DNA from: Qiania dongpingensis
Lineage (GTDB): Bacteria; Bacillota; Clostridia; Lachnospirales; Lachnospiraceae
Length of the DNA: 64,000 nucleotides
NCBI RefSeq assembly: GCF_014337195.1
Contig: NZ_CP060634.1
Coordinates: 2,232,001-2,296,000, forward strand
Direction of reading: 5' to 3'
Shown here: piece after piece, positions 53,017 through 61,263 of the stretch
How positions within the stretch are numbered: position 1 is the first letter of the stretch
Layout of the letters: every line of letters begins with the position of its first letter
Notes under the pieces: generated by a model
Database searches by the model: none
Told to the model about the DNA's origin: nothing
The model's input: the letters and a program-made list of their open reading frames with translations, nothing else
Program-made: the position numbers and the translations under genes

Positions 53017-53994
53017 ATGGATAATCAGAACAAAGAATATGATGTGATCTGCATTGGCCAGGTGGTACAGGATATCCTGGTGACGGATATTCCGGAGGAT
53101 GCCCTGGTGTCTGGAAAGGATACCGTGATGGCGGGCCAGGTGCTGCTGGCTTCCGGGGGAGACGCGGTGAATGAGGCTGTGACCCTGGCCAGGCTGGGAG
53201 ATCATTCTGCGCTGCTCACCAGGCTGGATAAACGGAACGTGGGCGATATGATCTTTGGGGATCTGGTGCGGGAAGGCGTCGATACCTCTCTTTTGGTGCG
53301 ACCGGACGACTGCAGGACCTTCTCTACGGTGGTCGTGGTAAAGCCAAACGGAGACCATTCTTTCCTGGTGGGACCGGGGGAGAACTTTACTCCGGAGATG
53401 TCGGATGTGGATCTGTCGGTGCTCAGAAAAACGAGGGCCGTGACGGCAGGGAGCCTGTTCGCTTTGGGAGCGCTGGACCAAAACGGGATTGAGGTGATTT
53501 TTGAAGAGGCACAGAAAGCCGGCGCGCTCACCATTGCGGATATGAATTTTGACTGTGCGGGAATTGGTCCCCATGCGGTGAAAAAGGTATATCCGTATAC
53601 GGATTATCTGATGCCCAGCTATGACGAGGCAGTCTATGTGACCGGTGAAAAGGATCCCGACGCGATCGCGGATGTATTCTTAAACGCCGGAGTCAAAAAT
53701 GTGGTGCTTAAAATGGGAGCGGAAGGGTGCTTTTTCAAGAGCGGGGAAAAGAGGTTTTTCACCGATCCCTTTAAGATTAAACCGCTGGATACTACGGGAT
53801 GCGGGGACAACTTTGTGGCAGGCTTTGTACACTGCCTGCTGAAAGGAATGGAGCCGGAAGCATGCGCAGAATTCGCCTGCGGTGCGGGAGCCTTGAATTC
53901 CCAGGGGCTTGGCGCCCATTTGTATATCCGGTCGGAACAGCATGTGGAGGAATTTATCAGACAGGCGGAAAAGGCGGCGCTTAACAGGAAATAG
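53017..53994 (+). CDS. PfkB family carbohydrate kinase
   Basis: 325 residues. N-terminal VICIGQVVQDILVTDIP and substrate-binding ASGGDAVNEAVTLARLG precede the C-terminal catalytic PLDTTGCGDNFVAGFVHCLL, where the Asp of GCGD is the general base. GEN in VGPGENFTPEM is unusual but not unique. It phosphorylates a sugar or nucleoside with ATP; candidates include ketoses made by the neighbouring isomerases. The ATG at 53017 follows GAAAGAGG. Confidence 0.9.
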   Translation: MDNQNKEYDVICIGQVVQDILVTDIPEDALVSGKDTVMAGQVLLASGGDAVNEAVTLARLGDHSALLTRLDKRNVGDMIFGDLVREGVDTSLLVRPDDCRTFSTVVVVKPNGDHSFLVGPGENFTPEMSDVDLSVLRKTRAVTAGSLFALGALDQNGIEVIFEEAQKAGALTIADMNFDCAGIGPHAVKKVYPYTDYLMPSYDEAVYVTGEKDPDAIADVFLNAGVKNVVLKMGAEGCFFKSGEKRFFTDPFKIKPLDTTGCGDNFVAGFVHCLLKGMEPEACAEFACGAGALNSQGLGAHLYIRSEQHVEEFIRQAEKAALNRK

Positions 53995-54027
53995 CCGGAC
54001 AGGATATTCCCAGGGAAAATTCAGAGG

Positions 54028-54056
54028 TTGCTAAATTCCGGAAACCTAAGTATAAT
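54028..54056 (+). promoter_or_regulatory. promoter of the DeoR-type regulator
   Basis: TTGCTA (54028-54033), a 17-base spacer and consensus TATAAT (54051-54056). The spacer contains the near-palindrome AAATTCCGGAAA, and AGGTT/AACCT flank it, which could be an operator for autoregulation. Confidence 0.65.
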
Positions 54057-54089
54057 GGTAATAATGTGATTTGGTGAGGGGGGATTCCC

Positions 54090-54848
54090 GTGCTGAGGGA
54101 GAAGCGCCGCCGGCAAATATATGAGATGCTGATGGAGGACGGCGAGGTTCAGACAAGCCAGCTTTGCCGAAAATTTCAGGTGTCGGATATGACGATCCGC
54201 CGGGATCTGGAATATCTGGCGGGAGGGAAAAATGTAAGCCGTACCCATGGAGGCGCTGTGTTCCTGGGACAAGCCAAGGAAGACATGGAATTTAAGGGAG
54301 CCACAGAGCAGGCGAAGGAAATGATCGCCAGAAAGGCATTTGAGCTGATCGGCGCCACACAGAGGATTTTCATCGACTCAGGAACGACGACTACGCTTTT
54401 GGCGAAGAACCTTCCGATGGGCAGCCGGAACATAGTCGTGACCAATAATCTGAAGATTGTGGACCAGGTTTCAGACCGCCCCTATATTTCGGTATTGATC
54501 ATCGGAGGATCGCTGAGGATTCAGACGCTGTCCTGCTACGGGGCGCAGACCGAAGAGCAGATTGGCCGCTACCGGGTGGATATCGCATTCCTGGGAGCCA
54601 CGACAGTGGGAGAGGACGGCTATTTTTACGACGGCTATCCACCGGAAGCCGGCGTAAAACAAAGCATCATCAAATCAGCGATGGAGACTTATGTTTTGGT
54701 GGACTCCTCCAAATTCAATCAATACAGCCTGATATCCTACAGCCACATAAAGGATGTTACGGGTGTGATAACAGACAGCAATATCAGTCCGGAAACGAAA
54801 GAGAGGCTTCAGAAGATGGGAGCCAATCTGATCGTGGCTGATTTATGA
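54090..54848 (+). CDS. DeoR family transcriptional regulator
   Basis: 252 residues. The N-terminal helix-turn-helix (REKRRRQIYEMLMEDGEVQTSQLCRKFQVSDMTIRRDLEYL) and the sugar-phosphate sensor (RIFIDSGTTTTLLAKNLP, VVTNNLKIVDQ, VDIAFLGATTVGEDGYFYDG, ETYVLVDSSKFN) are both intact. DeoR repressors usually respond to phosphorylated sugars, fitting the PfkB kinase just upstream. The start is GTG at 54090 after GAGGGGGG. It is convergent with the ArsR-type gene. Confidence 0.9.
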   Translation: MLREKRRRQIYEMLMEDGEVQTSQLCRKFQVSDMTIRRDLEYLAGGKNVSRTHGGAVFLGQAKEDMEFKGATEQAKEMIARKAFELIGATQRIFIDSGTTTTLLAKNLPMGSRNIVVTNNLKIVDQVSDRPYISVLIIGGSLRIQTLSCYGAQTEEQIGRYRVDIAFLGATTVGEDGYFYDGYPPEAGVKQSIIKSAMETYVLVDSSKFNQYSLISYSHIKDVTGVITDSNISPETKERLQKMGANLIVADL

Positions 54849-54857
54849 CAGTCCGCA

Positions 54858-55763
54858 TCAATGATACAGAATTTTGACGCGGATGCCTTGGCTGTAATTT
54901 CCAAAATGCGTGCCATACAAAGTCAGGCCGCCTATATGCTTTGCGTGCTCAGGCACGGCGATCCGGAAAAGGAATCCGGCCGCTGTGTCTGTTTTTATGT
55001 CCTGGATCGTGACATCATTGAGGGGAAGGCCGTCGATGAAGGTCCCCAGCTGATTGACAGTCAAAAGCTTTAAAAGGCCGTACTGGTTCACCCTGGGCCA
55101 CCATTCCGGATTCAGGCGGCCGGCCCTTTCACCGAAGTCGCCGGGGCAAGTCCAATATCCAAGCTCGGTCCCGTTCAGATAAAAATAGATATCCGACGGC
55201 CAGACGTCGCAGAAGCCCGGCGCCTCGGAGCTGATCTCGAAAGAGATCTGGATTTCGTCCAGAGTCTGGCCGCCGTTCAGATAATTGGGGATCAGATATT
55301 CAACAAAGCCCTGGGTGAACCAGAGGATATCGGCCTGGAACCGCTTAGGGGAAGCAAAAAACTGAGGCTGGTCCAGGGCTCCTATGATCTGGTCATGACT
55401 GGAGAGGCCGCAGGTAGGAGTTACCTGATAATTGGAGTAGCAGCCCACGTTAAACTCCGTATCATAGGATTCCCGCCCGGGGAATTCTTCCGCCAGCTTG
55501 ATCAGTATGGTATCCTCGTTCAGATAGCAGACCTTTTGTGTGCCGCGTTTTCCCGCCACACTGGAGATACTGATGACACCGGCGGCGCTCAGCTTTTTCA
55601 TATGAACGGAGATTGCCGCGTTGGACAGGCCGACGGCCCGGGCAATTTCGTTCATATTCATTTTGCGGTTTTCCATGAGCAGTTCTAATATCCGAAGGCG
55701 GATCTCGGAATCGAGTGCCTGAAACAAAGGCAGCGCTTCTTGCAGTTTATCATAATAGATCAT
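54858..55763 (-). CDS. ArsR-type regulator with large C-terminal sensor domain
   Basis: 301 residues. The first about 90 are an ArsR winged helix (ALDSEIRLRILELLMENRKMNMNEIARAVGLSNAAISVHMKKLSAAGVI). The rest is a beta-rich domain with Trp-rich segments (FCDVWPSDIYFYLNGTELGYWTCPGDFGERAGRLNPEWWP). Classical ArsR proteins are about 100 residues, so this is a fused sensor, probably for a carbohydrate. I know similar proteins beside sugar operons but cannot name the ligand. GGGAGAAAAGAC precedes the ATG. It is divergent from the dehydrogenase operon. Confidence 0.8.
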   Translation of the reverse strand: MIYYDKLQEALPLFQALDSEIRLRILELLMENRKMNMNEIARAVGLSNAAISVHMKKLSAAGVISISSVAGKRGTQKVCYLNEDTILIKLAEEFPGRESYDTEFNVGCYSNYQVTPTCGLSSHDQIIGALDQPQFFASPKRFQADILWFTQGFVEYLIPNYLNGGQTLDEIQISFEISSEAPGFCDVWPSDIYFYLNGTELGYWTCPGDFGERAGRLNPEWWPRVNQYGLLKLLTVNQLGTFIDGLPLNDVTIQDIKTDTAAGFLFRIAVPEHAKHIGGLTLYGTHFGNYSQGIRVKILYH

Positions 55764-55820
55764 GTCTTTTCTCCCGGTTTTTCCATATTCTAAGCATAAT
55801 TATATCATATTTTTTTTGCA

Positions 55821-55849
55821 TTGACAGATATTTCAGGAGATGCTATGCT
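55821..55849 (+). promoter_or_regulatory. promoter of the dehydrogenase operon
   Basis: Consensus TTGACA (55821-55826), a 17-base spacer and TATGCT (55844-55849), 64 bases before the gene. Confidence 0.8.
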
Positions 55850-55856
55850 CTAATTA

Positions 55857-55881
55857 ATTAATGAAAACATGAAACATTAAT
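55857..55881 (+). promoter_or_regulatory. operator palindrome at the dehydrogenase promoter
   Basis: ATTAATG (55857-55863) and CATTAAT (55875-55881) form a perfect inverted repeat just downstream of the -10 box. Geometry and position suit a winged-helix repressor, most simply the divergent ArsR-type protein. Confidence 0.65.
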
Positions 55882-55912
55882 ATAAATATATAATATAAAG
55901 GAGGATAAGAAG

Positions 55913-57010
55913 ATGAACCTGCCGAATACGATGAAGGCCGTCATGGCTTATGGAAGGAATGACTATGCGTTTTTGGAGGATGCGCCGGTGCCTCAGATAG
56001 AAAATCCGGATGATATCATTCTTAAAATCGACGCCTGCGGGATATGCGGGAGCGACGTCATGTGGTATCAGGGAGCGGATTCCTTTTGGGGAAATGAAAA
56101 AGAGAAGGGACCTATGGAACCGCCGGTGATACCGGGGCATGAATATACCGGGACCATAGTGGCCATGGGAGCAGGGGCTGCCTCTAAAGGGTATGCTCTG
56201 GGAGAACGGGTGGTAGCCGATATGATCAAGTTCTGCGGAGAATGTTTCTACTGTAAGCGCGGTGAGTATAACATGTGCGAGAATCAGCGGAACTTCGGAC
56301 ACCAGTCGGATGTGAACGGGGCGTTTGCGGAGTATATGCGGATCCCCGAAGGGACTGTGGTATACCGACTTCCGGCGGACATGCCATTGGATAAAGCAGT
56401 CCTGATCGAGCCGTTTTGCTGTGCCATGCACGGAGTGGAAAGAGCCAGGATAACGAAGGAAGACCTGGTCGTCATCTCTGGTATGGGATGTATCGGCCTT
56501 GCCATGGTGAGCATCGCCAGGAAATATGAGCCCAGGATGATCGTGGGGCTGGAAATGAATCCCGCGCGAATGGAGCTGGCAAAGAAATTTGGCTGCGATC
56601 TCGTCCTGAATCCAAAGGAAACGGATGTGGTGAAACGGGTGAAGGAACTCACGGAAGGAAGAGGCTGTGATGTCTACCTGGAAGTGGCGGCCCATCCCAG
56701 CAGCGTTTACCAGGGCCTGGATATGATTCGCAAAAAAGGACGGTTTGTTCAGTTCAGCGCTCTGCCGGAGGAGATAACTTATGATTGGACCATTATTGGA
56801 GACCGGAAAGAGCTGGACATCTATGGCTCCTATACCAGCTGTCATTGTTTTGAGAAAGTGATCCAGGGGTTATATGACGGGTCGCTTAAATCGGAGGGCA
56901 TGATCACCCACCGGTATTCTCTGGACCGGTTTTTCGAGGCGGTGGAAAAGGCGGCCCGAAAGGAGCCGGATGTCATAAAGATCGTTATGACCATGGACGG
57001 AAAGGAGTGA
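55913..57010 (+). CDS. zinc alcohol dehydrogenase, erythritol/L-threitol dehydrogenase-like
   Basis: 365 residues of the medium-chain dehydrogenase family. Catalytic zinc ligands lie in CGICGSD and GHEYTG; structural zinc Cys in KFCGECFYCKRGEYNMC. The NAD fold has VVISGMGCIGLAMVSIARK. From memory the sequence tracks erythritol/L-threitol dehydrogenases, which share MKAVM at the start, a QGADSFWG-like segment and the block GRGCDVYLEVAAHPSSVYQG. It would oxidise a polyol to a ketose. ATG at 55913 after AAAGGAGG. Confidence 0.8.
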   Translation: MNLPNTMKAVMAYGRNDYAFLEDAPVPQIENPDDIILKIDACGICGSDVMWYQGADSFWGNEKEKGPMEPPVIPGHEYTGTIVAMGAGAASKGYALGERVVADMIKFCGECFYCKRGEYNMCENQRNFGHQSDVNGAFAEYMRIPEGTVVYRLPADMPLDKAVLIEPFCCAMHGVERARITKEDLVVISGMGCIGLAMVSIARKYEPRMIVGLEMNPARMELAKKFGCDLVLNPKETDVVKRVKELTEGRGCDVYLEVAAHPSSVYQGLDMIRKKGRFVQFSALPEEITYDWTIIGDRKELDIYGSYTSCHCFEKVIQGLYDGSLKSEGMITHRYSLDRFFEAVEKAARKEPDVIKIVMTMDGKE

Positions 57011-57014
57011 CCTT

Positions 57015-57839
57015 ATGCCTTACATAGAAAGAGACGGGGTAAAGATTCATTTTGAAGAGGAGGGAAGGGGTGAACCGCTTCTTCTCCTCATGGGACTGGG
57101 GGCCGGCTTGTCCGCATGGGAGCCTCACAGACAGGTATATCGGAACTACTTCCGATGCATCAGCGTGGACAATCGGGGAGCCGGACTGTCCGACTCGGGA
57201 AAAGCTGAAGACTGTACTACGGAGTCCATGGCGGCGGACGCGGCGGCCGTACTGGATTCCCTGGATATTAAAGGCGCTCATGTGGCCGGGATCTCCATGG
57301 GAGGGGCCATTGCCCAGATGCTGGCGGTTTTCCGGCCGGAGCTGGTGAAATCCCTTCTTCTGATCAATACCTTCGCCAGGCCTGCGCCTTATATGAGACG
57401 GATAATGGGCACGTTTCAGGATTGTTATGATTGTCTGACACCTCTGGCCTTTGACCGCCTGCTCCAGGAATTCATCTATTCTCCCGCCACCTTTGCAGGG
57501 CATCCGGAGGTCCTCGCGGAAAGGGAGAGGGAGCTTGAGCAGAATACAGAGAGCAGAATGACGGCAGACGCGTTCCGGGCGCAGTGCGAGGCATGTATGG
57601 GCCATGACGCGCTGCCATATTTGGAACGGATCCGCGTCCCGGCCCTCGTAGTGGCCGGGAAGGCAGATATCCTTACGCCGCTTTCCTATGCAGAGGAGCT
57701 GAAAAACCGGATTCCCGGAGCAAAGCTGTATGTGAATGAAGGAGGCCATGTGCAGCATTTTGAACATTTAGACGTATTCAACCGGATAACCCTGGAATTT
57801 TTGAAAAAATGTCCGGGGCAGAAGGAGGCGGGGATATGA
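57015..57839 (+). CDS. alpha/beta hydrolase
   Basis: 274 residues. Oxyanion region LLLMGLGAGLSAW, nucleophile elbow AGISMGGAIAQ (Ser near residue 97), acid in VAGKADILTP (Asp) and catalytic His in NEGGHVQHFEH. It resembles 3-oxoadipate enol-lactonase and related lactonases, so hydrolysis of a sugar lactone is a reasonable guess in this operon. AAAGGAG precedes the ATG. Its stop overlaps the next start (ATGA). Confidence 0.88.
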   Translation: MPYIERDGVKIHFEEEGRGEPLLLLMGLGAGLSAWEPHRQVYRNYFRCISVDNRGAGLSDSGKAEDCTTESMAADAAAVLDSLDIKGAHVAGISMGGAIAQMLAVFRPELVKSLLLINTFARPAPYMRRIMGTFQDCYDCLTPLAFDRLLQEFIYSPATFAGHPEVLAERERELEQNTESRMTADAFRAQCEACMGHDALPYLERIRVPALVVAGKADILTPLSYAEELKNRIPGAKLYVNEGGHVQHFEHLDVFNRITLEFLKKCPGQKEAGI

Positions 57840-58633
57840 AATACGGCGCCCAGACTTATGCGTGGCAGATGTCCTATGGCACATATAAGGGAAAAATTCC
57901 TCATATATTGGATATCTGTGCCCAGGCGGGGTTCGGCGGCCTGGAAATTGAAACTACTATGCTGGGGGAGTATGGAGAAAAACCGCAGGAGCTGAAAAAA
58001 GAGTTTGACAAAAGAAACATGACGCTTACGGCAGTCGGTGTGCCGCTCCCCTGGGGGACGGCTGAAGAAGACGAAATTTTGGAGACGGCCAGGCTGTCCT
58101 TTGATGCGGCCGCGCCTTTCGGCGGGATACTGATGTCCTTTTCCATCATCCCTCCGGCCGCACCCTTCGAAAAACGGGAAAGAGAACAGAAGGAGTTTCT
58201 GGAATTTCTGGCCAGGCTGGGGGAAATGGCAAAGGCGGCAGGATATCCTCCGTCTTTCCATACAAATTCATCGCCTTTATCTCTGTTTCACTGCAGAGAG
58301 GATTATGAGCTTCTAAAGAGGTTTTTCGAAGACAGCGGCATGGGTTTTACCCCGGACGCAGGCCATATTGCCCACGGCGGAATGGACGTGGAAGAAATCT
58401 TCCGCCTTTTTATGCCACATATCTGCCATGTTCATTTTAAAGATATGGGAAAGAACGGCCTGTGGACGCCGATGGGAGAAGGGGTGATTCCCTTCCCGGA
58501 GCTGCTGGGATGCCTGAAAGAGGCGGATTACGGCGGCTGGATCGCAGTAGAGGAGGAATCTCCGCAGGCGGTGCTGCGGCCGGATGAAACTATGCTGCAG
58601 GACGGTGTGTACCTGCAGAAGATAAAATTGTAA
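57836..58633 (+). CDS. sugar phosphate isomerase/epimerase family (TIM barrel)
   Basis: 265 residues of the xylose isomerase-like/AP endonuclease 2 family. MKYGAQTYAWQM opens the barrel. Metal and acid residues are in GGLEIETTMLGEYG, FTPDAGHIAHGGMDVE (Asp, His), HVHFKDMGKNG and the C-terminal WIAVEEESPQ. Relatives include inosose dehydratase (IolE), D-tagatose 3-epimerase and hydroxypyruvate isomerase. The substrate is unresolved. It overlaps the hydrolase stop by four bases, with GGAGGCGGGG as ribosome binding site. Confidence 0.85.
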   Translation: MKYGAQTYAWQMSYGTYKGKIPHILDICAQAGFGGLEIETTMLGEYGEKPQELKKEFDKRNMTLTAVGVPLPWGTAEEDEILETARLSFDAAAPFGGILMSFSIIPPAAPFEKREREQKEFLEFLARLGEMAKAAGYPPSFHTNSSPLSLFHCREDYELLKRFFEDSGMGFTPDAGHIAHGGMDVEEIFRLFMPHICHVHFKDMGKNGLWTPMGEGVIPFPELLGCLKEADYGGWIAVEEESPQAVLRPDETMLQDGVYLQKIKL

Positions 58634-58656
58634 AAAGATATCAGAAAGGAGTTTAT

Positions 58657-59874
58657 ATGAAACCTGAAGAGAAAAGAAAACTGCTGAAAGAAGAGATGAA
58701 ACGGACAGGAGGAATCCTCCGCCTCGCACCCTGCTGGGTGACGAGGACGACGCTGCCGGCCGGAAGGAGGATGAAGCTTGATGTGAGGGACTTGTATCCC
58801 AGGGGACTGAAGGCCGGTCCGGTATGTGAGAGATGGTTTGCTTCCACAGGCATGGCGGACAACGGCGAGACCACGGGGCCGGACGAAGGACTCAGCTTTA
58901 TTGTGTGCCGGACGGAGAATGGTGTGGAGAAGATTAAACTCAAAGAAGCCGTGGAATTGATCGGTGGTGAGATCCTGGGAGAAAAGATCATGAATGAGCG
59001 CGGAAAAATGACTTTCTTTGCGAAATTCTATGATTTCTCTGTGCCCATTAACCATCATGTGCATCTGATGGAGGAACAGGCGGCTCTGGTCGGGGTGGCA
59101 CAAAAGCCGGAAGCATATTATTATCCAGTAGAGCTGAATGCCTATGACTATAGGGCAGGGTATACTTATTTCGGGTTGGACCCGCACCTTACAAAAAAAG
59201 AACTTAAAGCTTACCTGGAGAAATGGGACTGTGAAGACAACGGTATCCTGGAGCTTTCCAGGGCCTATAAGCTTAAGCTGGGCACCGGATGGGATGTGCC
59301 CGCCGGTATTCTTCATGCCCCCGGTTCCCTGGTAACATATGAGCCCCAGTATATGAGTGACTGCTCCATCTTTATGCAGAACCTGAACAATGATCTGGCA
59401 GCAGATGATTTTATGCTCTGGGATAAAGTTCCGGCTGATAAAAAGGGCGATTGGGATTACCTGATCAGCTGCCTGGATTGGGAGGCTAATACAGATCTGG
59501 ATTTTAAAGAGCACCATTATCATGAGCCGGTTCCGGCGGGGGACGTGGGAGCCATGGAAGAAAAGGGATATTATGAAGAGTGGATCGTATACGGATCCAA
59601 AGAGTTCTGTGCAAAGCGTCTTGTTGTAAAGCCGGGGGCCTCGGTCACGATCCAGGACGAAGAAGCCTATGGCTTTATCATGATGCAGGGGAACGGGACC
59701 ATAGACGGGCTTCCCATTGAGACACCTGCTTGTATCCGCTATGAGCAGCTGACCTGCGACGAATATTTTGTGTCGGAGCCGGCGGCAAGGAGGGGGGTAA
59801 CGATTGCGAATCCCAGCGATAATTCGGATATTGTGATGCTGAAGCACTTTGGATATCCGGGCAAACAATTCTGA
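58657..59874 (+). CDS. phosphomannose isomerase-like cupin protein
   Basis: 405 residues. The middle region GWDVPAGILHAPGSLVTYEPQYMSDCSIFMQ recalls class I mannose-6-phosphate isomerases (HA...EPQ...SD). Metal-binding His are likely in NHHVHLMEEQ and EHHYHEPVP. A second cupin (VVKPGASVTIQDEEAYGFIMMQGNGTIDG) occupies the C-terminal third. The length exceeds ManA of Firmicutes (about 315), so this is a distinct relative, probably a sugar isomerase. AGAAAGGAG precedes the ATG. AT-rich direct repeats around GTTTGAAT follow the stop (about 59885-59912). Confidence 0.7.
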   Translation: MKPEEKRKLLKEEMKRTGGILRLAPCWVTRTTLPAGRRMKLDVRDLYPRGLKAGPVCERWFASTGMADNGETTGPDEGLSFIVCRTENGVEKIKLKEAVELIGGEILGEKIMNERGKMTFFAKFYDFSVPINHHVHLMEEQAALVGVAQKPEAYYYPVELNAYDYRAGYTYFGLDPHLTKKELKAYLEKWDCEDNGILELSRAYKLKLGTGWDVPAGILHAPGSLVTYEPQYMSDCSIFMQNLNNDLAADDFMLWDKVPADKKGDWDYLISCLDWEANTDLDFKEHHYHEPVPAGDVGAMEEKGYYEEWIVYGSKEFCAKRLVVKPGASVTIQDEEAYGFIMMQGNGTIDGLPIETPACIRYEQLTCDEYFVSEPAARRGVTIANPSDNSDIVMLKHFGYPGKQF

Positions 59875-59961
59875 CAAGTTTGCGAATGTTTGAATGTGTT
59901 TGAATATGTTTAAAATATTATAAAAAAATAAGAAAACCAACAAATTTCTTGTGCAAAAGTG

Positions 59962-60006
59962 TTGCGCTCAGACAAAAAATATGCTATTGTTTGTATGTAA
60001 ATACAA
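59962..60006 (+). promoter_or_regulatory. promoter and operator of the second ABC transporter operon
   Basis: TTGCGC (59962-59967), a 17-base spacer and TATTGT (59985-59990), directly followed by TTGTATGTAAATACAA (59991-60006), whose TTGTAT and ATACAA ends are reverse complements. The -10 context ATATGCTATTGT and the TGTAAATACAA core match those at 46098-46121. Confidence 0.75.
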
Positions 60007-60101
60007 CAAAGTTGAACATCAGTACAAGCTGTATGTGCAAAGTGTTTGATTTTGTTCGTTACCATGAAAACAAAAAGAAATGTAAAAAGGAGGGTATTTT
60101 C

Positions 60102-61160
60102 ATGAGGAAAAAGGTTTTATGTTTACTGATGTGCTTGGCTATGGTTGCTTCTGTGCTGGCCGGCTGTGGAAGCAAGAAAGCAGATGAGACCACGGCTGCC
60201 AAGAAGGAAGAGAAGACGACAGAAGCCAAAAAGGATGAGACGACTACCGCAGCCAAAGCTGACGAGACTACAGCTGCCAAGTCAGAGGGCAGCAGTGAAG
60301 GCGGAAAGTACGGATGTGCCGTCCCCAATGCTCAGAACTCTTTTTATGCAACATGTGTATCCGGCGTGGAAGAAGGCGTGAAACAGTATGATCCTACGGC
60401 TTCCGTAGTCGTAACAGATGCTTCCGGCGATTCCCGGAAGCAGATGGATCAGATAGCCGACCTGGTATCCCAGGGATGCAAGGCTATCATCTGTATCCCC
60501 ATCGATTCCAACGCCATCATTCCGGCATTGGAAGAAGCCGCAAAAGCAGGCGTTCCCGTAATATGTATGGATACTCCGGCAGGCGAGACGGATGCGGTTG
60601 TTTCCACCGTTGTTTCCAATAACTACAGCGCAGGCGAGATCGCAGGACGCGCACTTCTGGAAGGCATCGGCGGAAAAGGTAAGATCGCGACCATCACTAC
60701 CACCGGAAGCGAAGCGGTAAACGACAGAAAACAGGCTCTGTATGACCTGATCGAAAAAGAATTCCCCGATGTGGAGATCGTACAGGAGGAAATTGTACAG
60801 AACGCCACCACAGAAGAAGCTCTTACACTTATGGAGAATATCTGCCAGGCAAATCCTGATCTGGCGGGCGTATTCACCACCGGCGACGTATTTGCGATTG
60901 GAATCTGTTCCGCGCTGCAGTCCAACGGATATCAGCCCGGCGATGTAAAAGTCACCAGCGTAGACGGCACGACCAATGCGGTTGAGTTGATCGAATCCGG
61001 TTATCTGCTCGCGACAGCGGCACAGCTTCCCAAAGAACTGGGCATCCATAGTGTAAAGAACGCGTTGGATTATCTGAACGGCAAGGATGTTGAGAAGTTA
61101 GAAAATCTGGACTGCAAGGAAGTAAATAAGGACAACGCCAGTACATACGAAGGATTCTAA
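60102..61160 (+). CDS. sugar ABC transporter substrate-binding lipoprotein (RbsB family)
   Basis: 352 residues. Lipobox LAGC, a DETTAAKKEEKTTEAKKDE-type linker, then the RbsB fold: KYGCAVPNAQNSFYATCVSGVEEGVKQ, QGCKAIICIPIDSNAIIPALEEAAKAGVPVICMDTP, CQANPDLAGVFTTGDVFAIGICSALQS and VTSVDGTTNAVELIESG. A pentose or similar sugar is the likely ligand. The ATG at 60102 follows AAGGAGGG; an in-frame upstream extension to 59949 only covers the promoter. Confidence 0.92.
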   Translation: MRKKVLCLLMCLAMVASVLAGCGSKKADETTAAKKEEKTTEAKKDETTTAAKADETTAAKSEGSSEGGKYGCAVPNAQNSFYATCVSGVEEGVKQYDPTASVVVTDASGDSRKQMDQIADLVSQGCKAIICIPIDSNAIIPALEEAAKAGVPVICMDTPAGETDAVVSTVVSNNYSAGEIAGRALLEGIGGKGKIATITTTGSEAVNDRKQALYDLIEKEFPDVEIVQEEIVQNATTEEALTLMENICQANPDLAGVFTTGDVFAIGICSALQSNGYQPGDVKVTSVDGTTNAVELIESGYLLATAAQLPKELGIHSVKNALDYLNGKDVEKLENLDCKEVNKDNASTYEGF

Positions 61161-61207
61161 AATTCCGCAGACCTCACGTGCAGCAGTGTAACAAATCAAT
61201 CAAACAG

Positions 61208-61236
61208 CAGGGCGGAATGCTTGACATTCCGCCCTG
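61208..61236 (+). terminator. intercistronic hairpin after the RbsB-type gene
   Basis: A perfect 12-bp stem, CAGGGCGGAATG (61208-61219) with CATTCCGCCCTG (61225-61236), and a 5-base loop, followed by AATTTATT. It can act as a weak terminator or 3'-end stabiliser before the ATPase gene. Confidence 0.8.
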
Positions 61237-61263
61237 AATTTATTCGATGAAGGGGTAAGCGAA

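Noticed and set aside
55877-56845. Minus-strand open frame opposite the zinc dehydrogenase
   Set aside because: Shadow frame; the plus-strand gene has both zinc sites and the NAD fold.
58528-59943. Minus-strand open frame opposite the phosphomannose-isomerase-like gene (471 codons)
   Set aside because: Shadow of the plus-strand gene; no start signal and no domain recognised.
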